Shown piece by piece: positions 33,024 through 44,260 of a stretch of 64,000 bases of DNA (its first letter is position 1; every line of letters begins with the position of its first letter). The notes below the pieces were generated by a model. The model saw only the letters and a program-made list of their open reading frames with translations, was not told the origin of the DNA and searched no databases. The stretch is from Yoonia maritima. Lineage in GTDB: Bacteria > Pseudomonadota > Alphaproteobacteria > Rhodobacterales > Rhodobacteraceae. The position numbers were made by a program, and so were the translations under genes. The stretch is taken from positions 248,001 to 312,000 of the forward strand of contig NZ_PVTP01000004.1 of NCBI RefSeq assembly GCF_003003285.1. The letters are read 5' to 3'.

Positions 33024-33904
33024 TGAAACGTTCCGTATTTATTCTGCCGGTACTTGTCGTAATTCTACTGGTTGCGTTGTCTTCAATGTTTATTGTTGAT
33101 GAGCGTGAAAAGAAGCTAGTGCTTCGGTTCGGACGTGTTGTTGCTGTCCACGAAGATCCGGGTTTGGCGTTTAAGGTGCCGCTGATTGATGAAGTCGTCC
33201 CTTACAGCGATTTGATCTTGTCACGGGATCCAGACCCGATCCGGGTCACACCACAAGACCAACGTATCTTAATCGTTGATGCATTTGCGCGTTACCGGAT
33301 CGAAGATGTGACTAAATTCCGTCAAGCGGTTGGTTCAGGTGGTCAGGTAAGCGCGGCTAGCTCGCTTGATAAAATTCTTGATGACAGTATCCGCGAAGTG
33401 CTGGGTTCTGTGACATCGAATGACATCCTATCCGTTGACCGTGCCACATTGATGAATCGTATTCGTGATCGGACGAACACACGTGCGGATAACCTTGGTT
33501 TGACGATCATTGATGTGCGGCTGAAACGGACTGATTTGCCGGCGGAAAACCAAACAGCGACGTTTGCGCGTATGATTGCAGAACGTGACGAAGAAGCTGC
33601 TGACTTGCGTGCCCGTGGCCGCGAAGCACAGCAGCGTATTCAAGCATCTGCAGACCGTACTGCGGTAGAGCTTCGTTCTGATGCACGTCGTGAAGCGCTG
33701 ATTACACGCGGTGAAGCTGACGCTGAACGCAACCGTATCTTTGCGGATGCATTTGGTGCCGATCCAGAGTTCTTTGAATTCTATCGGTCAATGACTGCGT
33801 ATCAAACAGCATTGCAGGGTGGGAATACGACAATGGTCCTGTCCCCAGACAATGCGTTCTTTAACTATCTCAAGTCGGATACTGGCAACGCCACGTCTGA
33901 GTAA
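33023..33904 (+). CDS. hflC: FtsH protease modulator HflC
   Basis: Partner of HflK, 293 residues. One N-terminal membrane helix (FILPVLVVILLVALSSMFIV) is followed by the SPFH domain and a helical tail rich in Arg/Glu/Ala (RARGREAQQRIQASADRTA). GGAGG at 33009-33013 and the 1-base overlap with hflK support ATG 33023. A good terminator follows, then degP, so membrane and periplasmic protein quality-control genes sit together. Confidence 0.95.
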   Translation: MKRSVFILPVLVVILLVALSSMFIVDEREKKLVLRFGRVVAVHEDPGLAFKVPLIDEVVPYSDLILSRDPDPIRVTPQDQRILIVDAFARYRIEDVTKFRQAVGSGGQVSAASSLDKILDDSIREVLGSVTSNDILSVDRATLMNRIRDRTNTRADNLGLTIIDVRLKRTDLPAENQTATFARMIAERDEEAADLRARGREAQQRIQASADRTAVELRSDARREALITRGEADAERNRIFADAFGADPEFFEFYRSMTAYQTALQGGNTTMVLSPDNAFFNYLKSDTGNATSE

Positions 33905-33926
33905 AGTGGTAGGATATATCAAATTC

Positions 33927-33960
33927 AAAAGGGCTGGTGGAAACGCTGGCCCTTTTCTTT
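33927..33960 (+). terminator. terminator after hflKC
   Basis: AAAAGGGC pairs with GCCCTTTT around a 14-base loop, followed by CTTTC. It lies 23 bp after the hflC stop. Confidence 0.75.
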
Positions 33961-34082
33961 CAGATTTATGTTAAAAGATCACAGGCTGGTGACATAGTTT
34001 GTGTTGAATGTTTCCTGTCCTACATAGAACAATGCGAACACTGGGCGCGGTATTTCAGCGCCACTTACCAAAACAAGGAGTA

Positions 34083-35576
34083 ATGCCCGTGGAATCTAAG
34101 GCAATCGCAATTCAGCAAGATCAGGGGCAGGCGCGCCGCTTGCTTATCGCGGGTTTTGCGGCACTGACACTGGCCGTGGCCTTTGTCTTTGCACAGGTTA
34201 CAATAGCGTATGCGCAAGAGCGTCCAGCGACCTTTGCTGACCTTGCCGATCAAGTAAGCCCGTCTGTGGTCAATATCACGACGTCAACGGTGATCGCGGG
34301 GCGGACTGGTCCACAAGGGCTTTTGCCCGAAGGATCACCATTCGAGGATTTCTTCAACGACCTTGAACGCGGCCCGGGTCAAGGGCAAGGCGCACAGCGC
34401 TCGTCGGCATTGGGATCTGGTTTTGTCATTTCCGCAGATGGCTATATCGTCACCAACAACCACGTCATTGAAGGCGCGGATGAAATTCTAATCGAATTCT
34501 ACCCCGGTGGTGAACCAGGTGTTCCAGCAGAATTGATCGGTACTGATCCGAACACTGACATTGCAGTATTGAAGGTCGATCTTGAAAACCTGCCCTATGT
34601 AGAATTTGGCGATAGCAACGATGTTGGTGCCCGTGTAGGCGACTGGGTCTTGGCCATGGGTAACCCTCTTGGTCAAGGTTTTTCGATCTCGGCTGGTATT
34701 GTTTCTGCGCGCAACCGGTCGCTTCAGGGAACATATGACGATTACATTCAGACAGACGCTGCGATTAACCGTGGTAACTCTGGTGGGCCATTGTTTAACA
34801 TGGACGGTCAGGTTGTTGGTGTGAACACAGCGATCTTGTCACCGAATGGTGGATCAATTGGGATCGGTTTTGCGATGTCTTCGGCTGTTGTGAAAAACGT
34901 TGTGGACCAACTGAAAGAATTCGGTGAAACCCGCCGTGGTTGGTTGGGTGTTCGCATCCAAGACGTGACCCCTGATATGATCGACGCGATTGACGGTCTT
35001 GATCTTGCGCGTGGTGCGTTGGTTACTGATGTTCCTGCGGGCCCGGCCGAAGATGCAGGTATGCTTTCGGGTGATGTTATCGTGAACTTTGATGGTATCG
35101 CAATCGAAGACACCCGCGAACTTGTTCGGATTGTGGGTAATTCGCCCGTCGGTAAAGAAGTCCCCGTCGAGGTGCTTCGCAATGGCGACATGGCAGAGTT
35201 GACAGTCGTTCTGGGCCGTCGTGAAACGTCAGAGGCTGTCGCGTTCCCTGTCTCGGAAGAAGTCGAAGAAGCACCAGAAGCGGCTGAGATCTTGGGACTG
35301 ACCCTTTCGGAAATCACTGAAGAATTGGTCGAACAATACGGTTTGAATATTGAAAGTGGTCTTGTGATTACGGGTATCAACCCAAGCTCAGAAGCCGCCT
35401 CAAAGGGTTTGATCGAAGGCGATGTAATCACCGAAGCAGGCCAGCAAGCGGTGACTACAATTGCCGACCTTGAAGGTCGTATCCAAGAAGCCAAAGATGG
35501 TGGCCGCAAGTCGCTATTGATGCTCGTGCGTCGTGGCGGTGACCCACGCTTTGTGGCGCTTCCACTCGAAGACTAA
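34083..35576 (+). CDS. degP: Do/DegP-type periplasmic serine protease
   Basis: A 497-residue periplasmic protease/chaperone. The signal anchor (LLIAGFAALTLAVAFVFAQV) ends near AYAQE. The trypsin-like domain has the triad His in TNNHVIEG, Asp in NTDIAVLKV and Ser in INRGNSGGPLF. Two PDZ domains follow (from ~residues 285 and ~400; GWLGVRIQDVTPDM, then LGLTLSEITEELVEQYG). ATG 34083 follows AAGGAG; an upstream ATG in frame at 34008 is less likely. It has its own terminator and lies downstream of hflKC. Confidence 0.94.
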   Translation: MPVESKAIAIQQDQGQARRLLIAGFAALTLAVAFVFAQVTIAYAQERPATFADLADQVSPSVVNITTSTVIAGRTGPQGLLPEGSPFEDFFNDLERGPGQGQGAQRSSALGSGFVISADGYIVTNNHVIEGADEILIEFYPGGEPGVPAELIGTDPNTDIAVLKVDLENLPYVEFGDSNDVGARVGDWVLAMGNPLGQGFSISAGIVSARNRSLQGTYDDYIQTDAAINRGNSGGPLFNMDGQVVGVNTAILSPNGGSIGIGFAMSSAVVKNVVDQLKEFGETRRGWLGVRIQDVTPDMIDAIDGLDLARGALVTDVPAGPAEDAGMLSGDVIVNFDGIAIEDTRELVRIVGNSPVGKEVPVEVLRNGDMAELTVVLGRRETSEAVAFPVSEEVEEAPEAAEILGLTLSEITEELVEQYGLNIESGLVITGINPSSEAASKGLIEGDVITEAGQQAVTTIADLEGRIQEAKDGGRKSLLMLVRRGGDPRFVALPLED

Positions 35577-35593
35577 TTCGATCAATACTTACA

Positions 35594-35630
35594 AAAAGGG
35601 CGGGCTGCTTCGTGCGGCCCGCCCTTATTT
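35594..35630 (+). terminator. terminator after degP
   Basis: A strong stem, AAGGGCGGGC / GCCCGCCCTT, is followed by TATTTAT. Its end touches the stop codon of the convergent GFA gene. Confidence 0.85.
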
Positions 35631-36012
35631 ATGTCTGGTTCTGCGGCAACCCATCACCGATATCGTAATAGTCGCCTTTTTCGCTGACATAGATATGCAT
35701 CGAGAGCTTCATTTGTGTGGGCTGATCTAGGGCGCCCATCGCCACTGAGGTCCAATCGCGAAACACTGGGTCCCAGAAAAGAGTTGATCCGCAGGTGTCA
35801 CAAAACCCGCGGCGTACTTTTTCAGATGACTGGTACCAAACGATGTGGTCATTGCCCTCAATGGTCAGGGCATCGCGGGGTACGTCGATAGACGCCCAGT
35901 AGTGCCCAGATTGTTTGCGACAACTTGTGCAGTGGCAGGCATTGCCCGTTGATACATCCGCGTTGATCGTGAAAGAAATCGCGCCGCACATGCAGCTTCC
36001 TTGATGTGCCAT
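35629..36012 (-). CDS. GFA/CENP-V family zinc protein
   Basis: A 127-residue protein of the same fold as the one at 10281-10700 but only distantly alike. Zinc ligands are in GSCMCGAISF, ACHCTSCRKQSG and GFCDTCGSTLFW. This form is the commonest GFA type, for which glutathione-formaldehyde adduct binding is claimed but poorly proven. It is downstream of the TRAP permease by 3 bp on the same strand, so it may be co-transcribed with it. Confidence 0.85.
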   Translation of the reverse strand: MAHQGSCMCGAISFTINADVSTGNACHCTSCRKQSGHYWASIDVPRDALTIEGNDHIVWYQSSEKVRRGFCDTCGSTLFWDPVFRDWTSVAMGALDQPTQMKLSMHIYVSEKGDYYDIGDGLPQNQT

Positions 36013-36015
36013 ATC

Positions 36016-38103
36016 TTAGACCTCTTGCGTAATCCCCTGACGGTTCCAGACGAGCATCCCAATGACAAGCACCGCAGCGATGAGGTGGGCCCAGACAGGT
36101 GCAGGCCAAATGCAGGCCGCGCCAGCAATCAACAGCACTGCGCGAAGGGGCATGTTAATGGGCTGTTCCATGCAACCTTGCAGCGCGGCAGCGATCGCAT
36201 AGATGCCGACAACGCCAAACGCAAAGATCACGATCATCGCGGCCCAGTCGCCAGACAGGAACGGTGTGTAGGCGATCATCAGTGGTACGATGTAAAGCCC
36301 CTTGGCAAGCTTCCAGCTGGCGAATCCGGTGGCCATGGCTGGTGCCTTGGCGATAGCCGCAGCCGTAAACGCTGCAAGCGCAACAGGCGGTGTCACGTTG
36401 CTGTCTTGTGACAGCCAAAAGATGATCATATGTGCGGACAACAGGGCCGCCATCGCGACCTCTTGCGGCACAACGAGATCACGCAACGGGGCTGCCACCT
36501 CAAGTGGAAGGGATTTGATAATCTCTGCGGCCTCTGCGCTGGTCAGCGGCCCGGCAAGAACGGACGGATCGGGGATGCCGAACATCAAGATCGCGTTGCC
36601 CGCGTCGCCCAAGGTACCTGCGGCCAAAGCCTCGATCACAAAGCGGTCGCTAATCATGCCGGCTAGGGCAGGGGCCGATAGGGTCGCGAGAACGATGTAG
36701 GCTGCTGTCACGGGCAGCCCCATGCCCAAAACAAGACTCGCGATTGCGATCAGGACGATTGCGATCAATAGATTGCCGCCAGCCCATTTCGCGATCATCA
36801 AGCTAAAGGTGTTGCCGATGCCCGCTGTAGCAATGACGTTCACAACAAGCCCCACAGCACAAAGCAGTACAGCCGTCATGATCATGCCCTTGGTGCCCAT
36901 GATCATCGCCTCGATCACAGCGCGTGGGGTCATTGGGTTCTGGGTCAGCCAGCTAGATCCGATCACCGCAAGGATACCAAAGACCGCGGCATAGGCTGGG
37001 GTAAACCCGGCAACCAGCATTCCGATCAATCCACCGATGGGGATAACGAAGCTCGCACCACCTTTGGCAAATGCAGAACCAAGCGTCTCTCCATCGCTTT
37101 CCATTGGCTTGAGGCCGAGACGGCGCGCTTCGATCCGGACAAAAAAGGTGACCGACAGGAAGTAGAGCAAGGCGGGCAGGGCAGCGACTGCGACGATTGT
37201 TTCGTATGGAATTTGGGTGAAGCTCGCCATGACAAATGCGCCAGCACCCATGATCGGCGGCATAAGCTGGCCACCGGTGGATGCAGCTGCTTCTACACCA
37301 CCCGCGAATTTGGGTGGAAAGCCTGCTTTCTTCATCAATGGGATCGTGATCACGCCGGTGGACGCGGTGTTAGCGACCGCCGATCCAGAAATTGTTCCGG
37401 TCAATCCGGACGCGATCACCGCAACAATGCCGGGACCGCCGACCATGCGACCGGCGACCGCACGGGCGAGGTTGATCACGAAATCGCCAGCGCCAGACCG
37501 CAGTAAGAATGCGCCGAAGATGATGAAAAGAAATACATAGGTAGAGGAAATTCGGGCAATGGTGCCGAACATCGCATCATCGCCATAGATGGACCGAAAC
37601 GCGATGGATTCCCATGAAAGGCCCGGGAATGAAAAGACGCCGCCGATGTATTTACCCCAAAAACCAATGTAGCTGAGCGAAAGGACGATCAAAATCGGGA
37701 TGACCCAACCTGTGAGCCGCCGGGTCAGTTCAATTGCGCCAACAATACATAGGCCAGCCGCGACCCAATCAAGTGCGATGAACTTTACGCCTCTGTCGTA
37801 GATGCCGTCTTCTGCATAAGGCAGATAGATTGCTGAAGCCGCGATCAAAGCACCAAAGCACAGGTCAAACGCCAACATGCCCCGACTGCGCGTTGCTCCA
37901 GATATCGCCGGATGCAAAACTGCGGCCAAAAAGGCAAAGCCGGCAAAGTGATAGGCATTGCGCTGTGTCTCGGAAATGATCGGATCGAAGGCGACATAGA
38001 TGTGCCCGGCAGCGATCAAGAAACATAAGACAGATAGGGCAATGTTGGGCAGGCCATCAAAGGCACGCTGCGCCAAGCCTTCGGCGGGGCGTTCATCGGA
38101 CAT
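36016..38103 (-). CDS. TAXI-type TRAP transporter, fused small and large membrane subunits
   Basis: A 695-residue inner-membrane protein in which the 4-helix DctQ-like part (residues ~20-170) is fused to the 12-helix DctM-like part (from ~residue 180, SSTYVFLFIIFGAFLLRSGAG). Conserved are GTISGSAVANTASTGVITIP, MPPIMGAGAFVMA and the repeat GMGLPVTAAYIVLA. It uses an ion gradient, not ATP. Its binding protein is encoded just upstream, separated by a terminator-like hairpin. TAXI systems take up organic acids or amino acids; the substrate is not predictable here. Confidence 0.93.
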   Translation of the reverse strand: MSDERPAEGLAQRAFDGLPNIALSVLCFLIAAGHIYVAFDPIISETQRNAYHFAGFAFLAAVLHPAISGATRSRGMLAFDLCFGALIAASAIYLPYAEDGIYDRGVKFIALDWVAAGLCIVGAIELTRRLTGWVIPILIVLSLSYIGFWGKYIGGVFSFPGLSWESIAFRSIYGDDAMFGTIARISSTYVFLFIIFGAFLLRSGAGDFVINLARAVAGRMVGGPGIVAVIASGLTGTISGSAVANTASTGVITIPLMKKAGFPPKFAGGVEAAASTGGQLMPPIMGAGAFVMASFTQIPYETIVAVAALPALLYFLSVTFFVRIEARRLGLKPMESDGETLGSAFAKGGASFVIPIGGLIGMLVAGFTPAYAAVFGILAVIGSSWLTQNPMTPRAVIEAMIMGTKGMIMTAVLLCAVGLVVNVIATAGIGNTFSLMIAKWAGGNLLIAIVLIAIASLVLGMGLPVTAAYIVLATLSAPALAGMISDRFVIEALAAGTLGDAGNAILMFGIPDPSVLAGPLTSAEAAEIIKSLPLEVAAPLRDLVVPQEVAMAALLSAHMIIFWLSQDSNVTPPVALAAFTAAAIAKAPAMATGFASWKLAKGLYIVPLMIAYTPFLSGDWAAMIVIFAFGVVGIYAIAAALQGCMEQPINMPLRAVLLIAGAACIWPAPVWAHLIAAVLVIGMLVWNRQGITQEV

Positions 38104-38120
38104 GAGAATTCCTTAGATGC

Positions 38121-38147
38121 AAAAAGGCCCGCAGTAATCTGCGGGCC
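38121..38147 (-). terminator. intercistronic terminator/attenuator in the TRAP operon
   Basis: Perfect 9-bp stem GGCCCGCAG / CTGCGGGCC with a 4-base loop, followed on the minus strand by five T. It lies between the binding-protein stop and the permease start, so it should let only part of the transcripts reach the permease. Confidence 0.7.
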
Positions 38148-38156
38148 AAAATGGGC

Positions 38157-39158
38157 TTAGTTCGCGATCAGGCGGTCAGGGATATCAACCCCAACTTCTT
38201 GGTAATAGCGCACAGCACCGGGGTGCAGCGGCACAGGCAGACCTGCAATCGCAGATTCAATCGCCATCACTTTGGTTGCCGGGTGGATCGCCTGCAGGAA
38301 TGGCAGGTTCTCGTAGATCGCTTTGGTGATCTGATAGACGTTTTCTTCTGGCAGATCAGCGTGCGTCGCAAGGAAGTTTGGCTGCGCGATTGTGTTCACG
38401 TCTGCCTCTTGACCCGGGTAAGTACCCGCTGGGATCACATATGGTGTCCACAGTTCACGACCACCGTCAGCAGCGGCCAGTTCTTCAGCCGTAAAGGATA
38501 GCATTGTGACGTTGTCACCTGCTGCGGCCATCAACTGGCTGATCGCACCTGTTGGTACGCCAGCAGGTGTGCCGATGCCCTTAACCTGCCCGTTTTGCAG
38601 GGCCTCGGCTGATGGGCCGTAGCCGCCGTAAACCAGTTCGTAGTCAGTGTTGATATCAACACCAAGACCAGAAAGCAGCGCCGCGTTTGAACCGATTGTG
38701 CCCGAGTTCTGGTTGCCAAAGGCCATTGCTTCACCCTTGAGCGCAACCAAATCGGCCATCGTGCCGGTCGTTGCCGCGTCAGATGAGATCACGAATTGTT
38801 CGACGTTTTGCCAAAGCATTGTGACCGAACGCAGGTGCTCTTGAGGGCCGGATTCCTCTAGTGGGCCGGTGCCGGATGCTGCGTAGTAACCGTATAGGCC
38901 CTGAAGGATCGCAAACTGTGCTTCGCCTTCGCGGATCAAACGCACGTTTTCGCCCGAACCCGCAGAGCTAATTGCGGACATGCCGATCTTTTCTTTTGGC
39001 TCTAGCTTAACCTTTACAAGGGTCGAAAGTGCTACGCCCACAGGGTAGTAGGTACCGCCAGTCGAGGCTGTCGCCAGAATATAGCTGGCTTCTTCAGCTT
39101 GGGCAGCTGGGGCTGCCAGCACAAAACCTGCCGTAACAGCGGCCTTAAAAAATGTCAT
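38157..39158 (-). CDS. TAXI-family TRAP transporter solute-binding protein
   Basis: A 333-residue periplasmic protein. The signal peptide (MTFFKAAVTAGFVLAAPAAQA) is followed by YILATASTGGTYYPVG, the hallmark opening of TAXI binding proteins. NVRLIREGEAQFAILQ and the C-terminal NLPFLQAIHPATKVM are further family stretches. ATG 39158 has GAGGAG upstream. Immediately downstream come the attenuator hairpin and the fused permease. Confidence 0.93.
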   Translation of the reverse strand: MTFFKAAVTAGFVLAAPAAQAEEASYILATASTGGTYYPVGVALSTLVKVKLEPKEKIGMSAISSAGSGENVRLIREGEAQFAILQGLYGYYAASGTGPLEESGPQEHLRSVTMLWQNVEQFVISSDAATTGTMADLVALKGEAMAFGNQNSGTIGSNAALLSGLGVDINTDYELVYGGYGPSAEALQNGQVKGIGTPAGVPTGAISQLMAAAGDNVTMLSFTAEELAAADGGRELWTPYVIPAGTYPGQEADVNTIAQPNFLATHADLPEENVYQITKAIYENLPFLQAIHPATKVMAIESAIAGLPVPLHPGAVRYYQEVGVDIPDRLIAN

Positions 39159-39414
39159 GGTGTCTCCTCCCAAAGATATCGTTACCGCCGACAGGGTCAG
39201 CGTACCCAGTAAACAAACTATTTCGCCGACCAAGGGGCAAGGCGTTTGTTCTGAATTTGGATAACTAAATGTTTTTTTAAGAATAATTTTGCGGTAGCGA
39301 TGCTTCGATGGGCGTGATGTGTGGAAAATCGCACAACCTGTGGCGCAACGTTTTGGATAATACCTTTGTGATTAGCGCTGGCCCCGCGTTTGCAGGTGAT
39401 TTACTAATGCTTGA

Positions 39415-39770
<356 letters not shown>

Positions 39771-39771
<1 letters not shown>

Positions 39772-40466
39772 TGCGGCTTTGCGCACTTGCTTTGGCTATG
39801 TGGCCTGCGGTGGCAGGGGCGCAGACGATTGCTTCGGCGGAATTTGTCGAACCCACGACACGCTACGATCACGGTATCTTAGGCGATGCTGTTGAATGGG
39901 GCGGGTTGAGGTTTACCGCGGATGGTACGACCTACCAAATCACGTTGCCAGAAACGCATGTATTCGAAGACTTTGAGCCACGGCTTTGGGATTTAAACAG
40001 TGATGGCGCCCCAGAGATGGTGGTGATCGAAACTGGCATGGCGCGGGGTGCCGCGCTGGCTGTCTATGGGCCGGAAGGCAAAATCGCCCAAACGCCTTAT
40101 ATTGGTCGTACGCATCGGTGGCTTGCTCCGATCGGCGCAGCTGACTTGGATGGCGATGGTGCCATTGAGATCGCTTATATTGACCGTCCTCATTTAGCGA
40201 AAACGCTACGTATTTGGCGTTTCTCTGATGGCGCGCTGTCCCATGTTGTTGATGTGCCAGGGCTGACAAATCACCGGATAGGTGAGGATAACATTGCTGG
40301 CGGGATACGTGACTGTGGGCAGGGGCCCGAGATGATCACCGCCAATGCCGATTGGACACGACTGATTGCAACGACATTTGTTGATGGCCGTGCACAGACA
40401 CGCGACATCGGTACACACGAAGGCCGCACGTCCTTTGCTGCCGCTATGGCCTGCGATCCTAGCTGA
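39771..40466 (+). CDS. secreted FG-GAP/VCBS-repeat protein
   Basis: A 231-residue exported protein. The signal peptide is MRLCALALAMWPAVAGAQ. Two Ca-binding-like FG-GAP repeats follow (LWDLNSDGAPEMVVIET, then ADLDGDGAIEIAYIDRP), each a DxDGDG-type loop, as in one blade of an integrin-like beta-propeller. Two late Cys (RDCGQG, MACDPS) may pair. Role unknown. Its ATG overlaps the fdxE stop (TGATG), and the 3' end overlaps cobS by 8 bases tail to tail. Confidence 0.75.
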
Positions 40467-41259
40467 GTAAAACCAATAGCAACAAAATCTCGGTGATTTG
40501 CTGGGTAGCCCCTAGAATGTCGCCGGTCTGCCCCCCAATTTTTCGCTGGGCAATCAAACCGCAAATCAGAACGGCGATTGCTGCGGGGAATATCAGGCTG
40601 ATCTGTCCACATAGCATCGCAATGACGGCCGATATCCCGACGGCAACCCATGCGGTTGATGCCGATGGACGGCCCACACTTTGGCTTAACCCGCTTTCGC
40701 GCGCGTTTGTCATGGCGGCCATCAAAACGACCATTCCACCACGGCTGAGTACCGCAATAGCAATCAGGCCTGTCCAGTGGATTTCCAACACGATCAGTGC
40801 ACTGATGCCCATCCAGCGGATCAACAACGAGAGCGCTAAGGCCAGTACACCATAGACTCCGATGCTGCTGTCTTTCATGATCTCAAGCCGCCGCGCGCGG
40901 TCCCAGCCGCCCCAAAGCCCGTCTGCGCTATCGGCAAGCCCATCTTCGTGCATAGCGCCTGTGACAATTGCACCGATGGCCAGCACAAGCGCAGCAACAA
41001 TGCCAACAGGCAGGCCAACCCATGACAAGACACTGACTGACGCTGCCAAGATTACCCCAATTACAAGCCCAGCCAGTGGATAAGCCCAAGCTGCTGCTGC
41101 ACCGCGTTCCATTGCGCGTTCTTGTGGAACGGGAATTGGTAGTCTGGTCAACAACCCGATCGCTGCAGGAAGATCGATAGCTTCAATCAGTTTGACGTCG
41201 CGATTGTCCAAAAGGATGCCCCATGTAGCCTTTTCATTACCTGTCTGATCGTTAGACAT
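40459..41259 (-). CDS. cobS: adenosylcobinamide-GDP ribazoletransferase (cobalamin synthase)
   Basis: Joins adenosylcobinamide-GDP to alpha-ribazole, the last assembly step of vitamin B12. The 266-residue inner-membrane protein has the signature [20 protein letters not shown] and [14 protein letters not shown], plus 6-7 helices. ATG 41259 is chosen; an upstream start would overlap cobT. cobT is divergent with 28 bp between starts, and its product makes the alpha-ribazole phosphate used here. No cobalamin riboswitch fits in that gap. Confidence 0.93.
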   Translation of the reverse strand: MSNDQTGNEKATWGILLDNRDVKLIEAIDLPAAIGLLTRLPIPVPQERAMERGAAAAWAYPLAGLVIGVILAASVSVLSWVGLPVGIVAALVLAIGAIVTGAMHEDGLADSADGLWGGWDRARRLEIMKDSSIGVYGVLALALSLLIRWMGISALIVLEIHWTGLIAIAVLSRGGMVVLMAAMTNARESGLSQSVGRPSASTAWVAVGISAVIAMLCGQISLIFPAAIAVLICGLIAQRKIGGQTGDILGATQQITEILLLLVLLS

Positions 41260-41287
41260 AACCAACGATTCACGCAACGAGGTCACG

Positions 41288-42298
41288 ATGCAAGCGCCCT
41301 TCACCACACTTTCCGAATTTCGCGAAACCTTGGCGAAAGCGCCAGAGTCTCATGCTACCGCTTTTCAGGGGGCTCAGGACCGCAACAGCCAGCTAACCAA
41401 ACCACCCGGTGCCTTGGGCCGGCTCGAGGATCTTGCTATTTGGTATGCGGGTTGGCGGGGAAACCCAAAGCCACAAATCAATGCGCCACAGGTGGTGATT
41501 TTTGCGGGTAACCACGGTGTTTGTGCCCAAGGTGTGTCTGCGTTTCCGCCAGAAGTGACCGAGCAGATGGTCGCAAATTTCGAACATGGTGGGGCGGCGA
41601 TCAATCAACTGTCGAAAGCATTCGGCGCTACGATGAACGTGCACGCTTTGTCACTTGATACGCCGACGGCTGATTTCACCCAAGCGCCAGCAATGACCGA
41701 AGCCGAAGTTGTCAGCGCCTTGCAAATCGGCTGGGCAGCCGTTGATCCTGCCAGTGATCTGTTGGTCACAGGCGAAATGGGGATTGGTAATACCACTTCG
41801 GCTGCTGCGGTTGCGGCGGCTGTGCTGGGTGGCGATGCTGCAGATTGGACGGGGCGCGGAACGGGCGTCGATGACGCGGGCCTTGCGCGCAAGGCCGAGG
41901 TCGTCGCGAAAGGGGTCGCGCTTCATGCGTCCAGCGATCCGTTAGAGGCATTGCGTTGTTTGGGCGGTCGCGAGCTTGCCGCGATGGCAGGTGCGATTGC
42001 AGCCGCACGTCACTGCCGTATCCCAGTGATCCTTGACGGGTTCATTTGTTGTGCTGCTGCTGCGACCCTGGCCAAGGCCGTTGATGGTGCTTTGGACCAT
42101 GCTGTTGCAGGTCATCAAAGCGCGGAAGCTGCGCATGCGCGTTTGCTGACTGCCCTTGGAAAAGAACCGTTGCTAAGCCTTGGCTTGCGCCTTGGCGAAG
42201 GATCAGGTGCGGCACTCGCGATTGGCATCTTGAAAGGCGCAGTCGCCTGCCATTCTGGTATGCTTACATTCGCCGAGGCAGGCGTGAGCGCGGGCTAA
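41288..42298 (+). CDS. cobT: nicotinate-nucleotide-dimethylbenzimidazole phosphoribosyltransferase
   Basis: Makes alpha-ribazole-5'-phosphate for the lower ligand of B12. The 336-residue enzyme shows [55 protein letters not shown] and the catalytic Glu in [11 protein letters not shown]. It is full length. It is divergent from cobS and overlaps the convergent antiporter gene by 4 bases. Other cobalamin genes are not in the window. Confidence 0.95.
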   Translation: MQAPFTTLSEFRETLAKAPESHATAFQGAQDRNSQLTKPPGALGRLEDLAIWYAGWRGNPKPQINAPQVVIFAGNHGVCAQGVSAFPPEVTEQMVANFEHGGAAINQLSKAFGATMNVHALSLDTPTADFTQAPAMTEAEVVSALQIGWAAVDPASDLLVTGEMGIGNTTSAAAVAAAVLGGDAADWTGRGTGVDDAGLARKAEVVAKGVALHASSDPLEALRCLGGRELAAMAGAIAAARHCRIPVILDGFICCAAAATLAKAVDGALDHAVAGHQSAEAAHARLLTALGKEPLLSLGLRLGEGSGAALAIGILKGAVACHSGMLTFAEAGVSAG

Positions 42299-44169
42299 GA
42301 TTTCTTATTCTCGTTCGCTTGCTGGCGCGTCGCGAGCGCCGTTTCTAGATCATTGTTGAGTGCGCGAGAGCGCTCAACATAATCGGGAAGATCAGCAACG
42401 GGGATGCCGGGTTTCCACAGGCTCGCTAGTTCGCGCATTGCTTTGCGGTCATGCTGATAGAACGTCTGCTCGGCCTCTGCGGCTTCGAACTCTGACAGGC
42501 CAAGGTTTTCCAAAGCATAGCGACCAGCACGCAAAGAACTGTCGAACATTTCGCGCACAATGTCATTGGCACCAGCTGCGTATAGTTCATAGACGTGCAC
42601 CCGGTCACGTGCACGGGCAACGATATGTAGGTCAGGTCGGGTTTTGCGTGCATAGGCGACCAGCTTATTTGCTGAAGCTTTGTCGTCGATTGCGACAACC
42701 AACACTTTGGCCTCTTCGAAGCCTGCGGCACTAAGTAGATCTGGCCGCGTTGGATCTCCGAAGAAGCCGCGAAACCCGAACTTTCGCATCATTTGTACGG
42801 TTTGCAGATTGCTATCAATCACGACAGTTGAAAACCCGGCGCTTTGAACAAGGCGGTTTACGATTTGCCCAAAGCGCCCGATGCCAGCAATAATCACAGT
42901 GCCTTTTTCGTCGACTTCGTCATGTTCTGGGTCGTCGGGTTCGCTCATCCGGCGGCTTAGTAATTCATAAAGGATGAACAGGAGCGGAGTGATGAGCATA
43001 GACAAAGCAATCACCAACAATAACCGCCCCGCCAACCCATCTGATAGCACGCCTTGTTGCGATGAAAATGACACCAATACAAATCCAAATTCACCTGCCT
43101 GCGCCAGCCCAAGCGTGAAAAGCCACTGATCCTTGCCCTTAAGTTGGAATGCGCGCCCAAGCCCGTAAAGGATCACACCTTTGGTGAGCATCACGCCAAG
43201 CGTCAGTGCGAGAATGTACAGCGGTTCTGCAAAAAGCAGATCAAAGTTGATCCCCGCGCCAACAGTAATAAAGAACAAACCAAGCAAAAGCCCTTTGAAG
43301 GGTTCAAGGTCGCTTTCAAGTTCATGCCGAAACTCAGAGTTCGCAAGAACCACGCCAGCCAAGAAGGTTCCCAAAGCAGGGGACAGCCCAACCATCCCCA
43401 TGAGTACGGCGATTGAGACGACCAATAGCAACGCAAAGGCCGTGTACATTTCGCGTAAACGTGCGTGATGGATGTAACGAAACAGTGGGCGAATGAGGAA
43501 TATGCCAACGAGAATAATTGCGATGACCGCGCCCAACGTAACTAATGTCACGCCCCAGCCAGGCAACCCATCTACCAAACTCATGCTGCCGTGCGTGCCA
43601 TGCGTATCATCGGCCACACGTTGTACTGATCCATCGGGCGCAAGCCGCAGTAACACGGGCGTTGCAAGAAGCGGCAAAAGTGCCAGCATTGGAATGACTG
43701 AAATATCTTGGGTCAATAAAACCGAAAACGTGGATCGTCCTCCGCCGGTTTGCATAAGCTTTTTTTCAGTTAGCGTTTGCAGGACGATTGCTGTCGATGA
43801 CAGGGCGAAAATCATGCCGATAGCCAGTGATATCGTCCAGTCATATCCCATGGCGATGCTGATCCCCATGATTGCAAGCATTGTCAGTAATACTTGCATG
43901 CCGCCTAGCCCGATGAGCCGTTTGCGCATATCCCACAAGGCGCGCGGTTCAAGCTCTAGCCCGATTAAAAACAGCATCATAACAACGCCGAATTCCGCGA
44001 AATGTTGAATATCTTGGGCTTCGGTGCCGACTAACCCTGTGACCGGACCAATGACGATTCCAGCCAGCAAGTAGCCCAACACTGACCCAAGGCCGAGACG
44101 CGCCGCAAAAGGTACCGCGATAACCGCGGCCCCAAGATATATCGTGGCCTGAAGAAGAAAGTTTTCCAT
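42295..44169 (-). CDS. CPA2-family monovalent cation/proton antiporter (KefB/KefC-like)
   Basis: A 624-residue inner-membrane antiporter. About 12-13 helices (residues ~1-370) carry the family run [20 protein letters not shown] and [21 protein letters not shown] cytoplasmic TrkA-N Rossmann domain follows ([19 protein letters not shown]), ending with a helical tail. It likely exchanges K+ or Na+ for H+, with nucleotide or glutathione control as in KefB/C. ATG 44169 ([13 protein letters not shown]) is preferred over an upstream start. No KefF/G-type partner gene is adjacent. Confidence 0.88.
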   Translation of the reverse strand: MENFLLQATIYLGAAVIAVPFAARLGLGSVLGYLLAGIVIGPVTGLVGTEAQDIQHFAEFGVVMMLFLIGLELEPRALWDMRKRLIGLGGMQVLLTMLAIMGISIAMGYDWTISLAIGMIFALSSTAIVLQTLTEKKLMQTGGGRSTFSVLLTQDISVIPMLALLPLLATPVLLRLAPDGSVQRVADDTHGTHGSMSLVDGLPGWGVTLVTLGAVIAIILVGIFLIRPLFRYIHHARLREMYTAFALLLVVSIAVLMGMVGLSPALGTFLAGVVLANSEFRHELESDLEPFKGLLLGLFFITVGAGINFDLLFAEPLYILALTLGVMLTKGVILYGLGRAFQLKGKDQWLFTLGLAQAGEFGFVLVSFSSQQGVLSDGLAGRLLLVIALSMLITPLLFILYELLSRRMSEPDDPEHDEVDEKGTVIIAGIGRFGQIVNRLVQSAGFSTVVIDSNLQTVQMMRKFGFRGFFGDPTRPDLLSAAGFEEAKVLVVAIDDKASANKLVAYARKTRPDLHIVARARDRVHVYELYAAGANDIVREMFDSSLRAGRYALENLGLSEFEAAEAEQTFYQHDRKAMRELASLWKPGIPVADLPDYVERSRALNNDLETALATRQQANENKKS

Positions 44170-44260
44170 GTATTCAGATATGGCGGCCCGCTGCGAAATG
44201 CGCAACGCGCGAAGCGCTGGTGCTGCGATAAATTGCTAACTGTGTCGGTTGGTAGATTTC

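Noticed and set aside
41260-41287. Cobalamin riboswitch for cobS/cobT
   Set aside because: The gap between the divergent starts is 28 bp, far too short.
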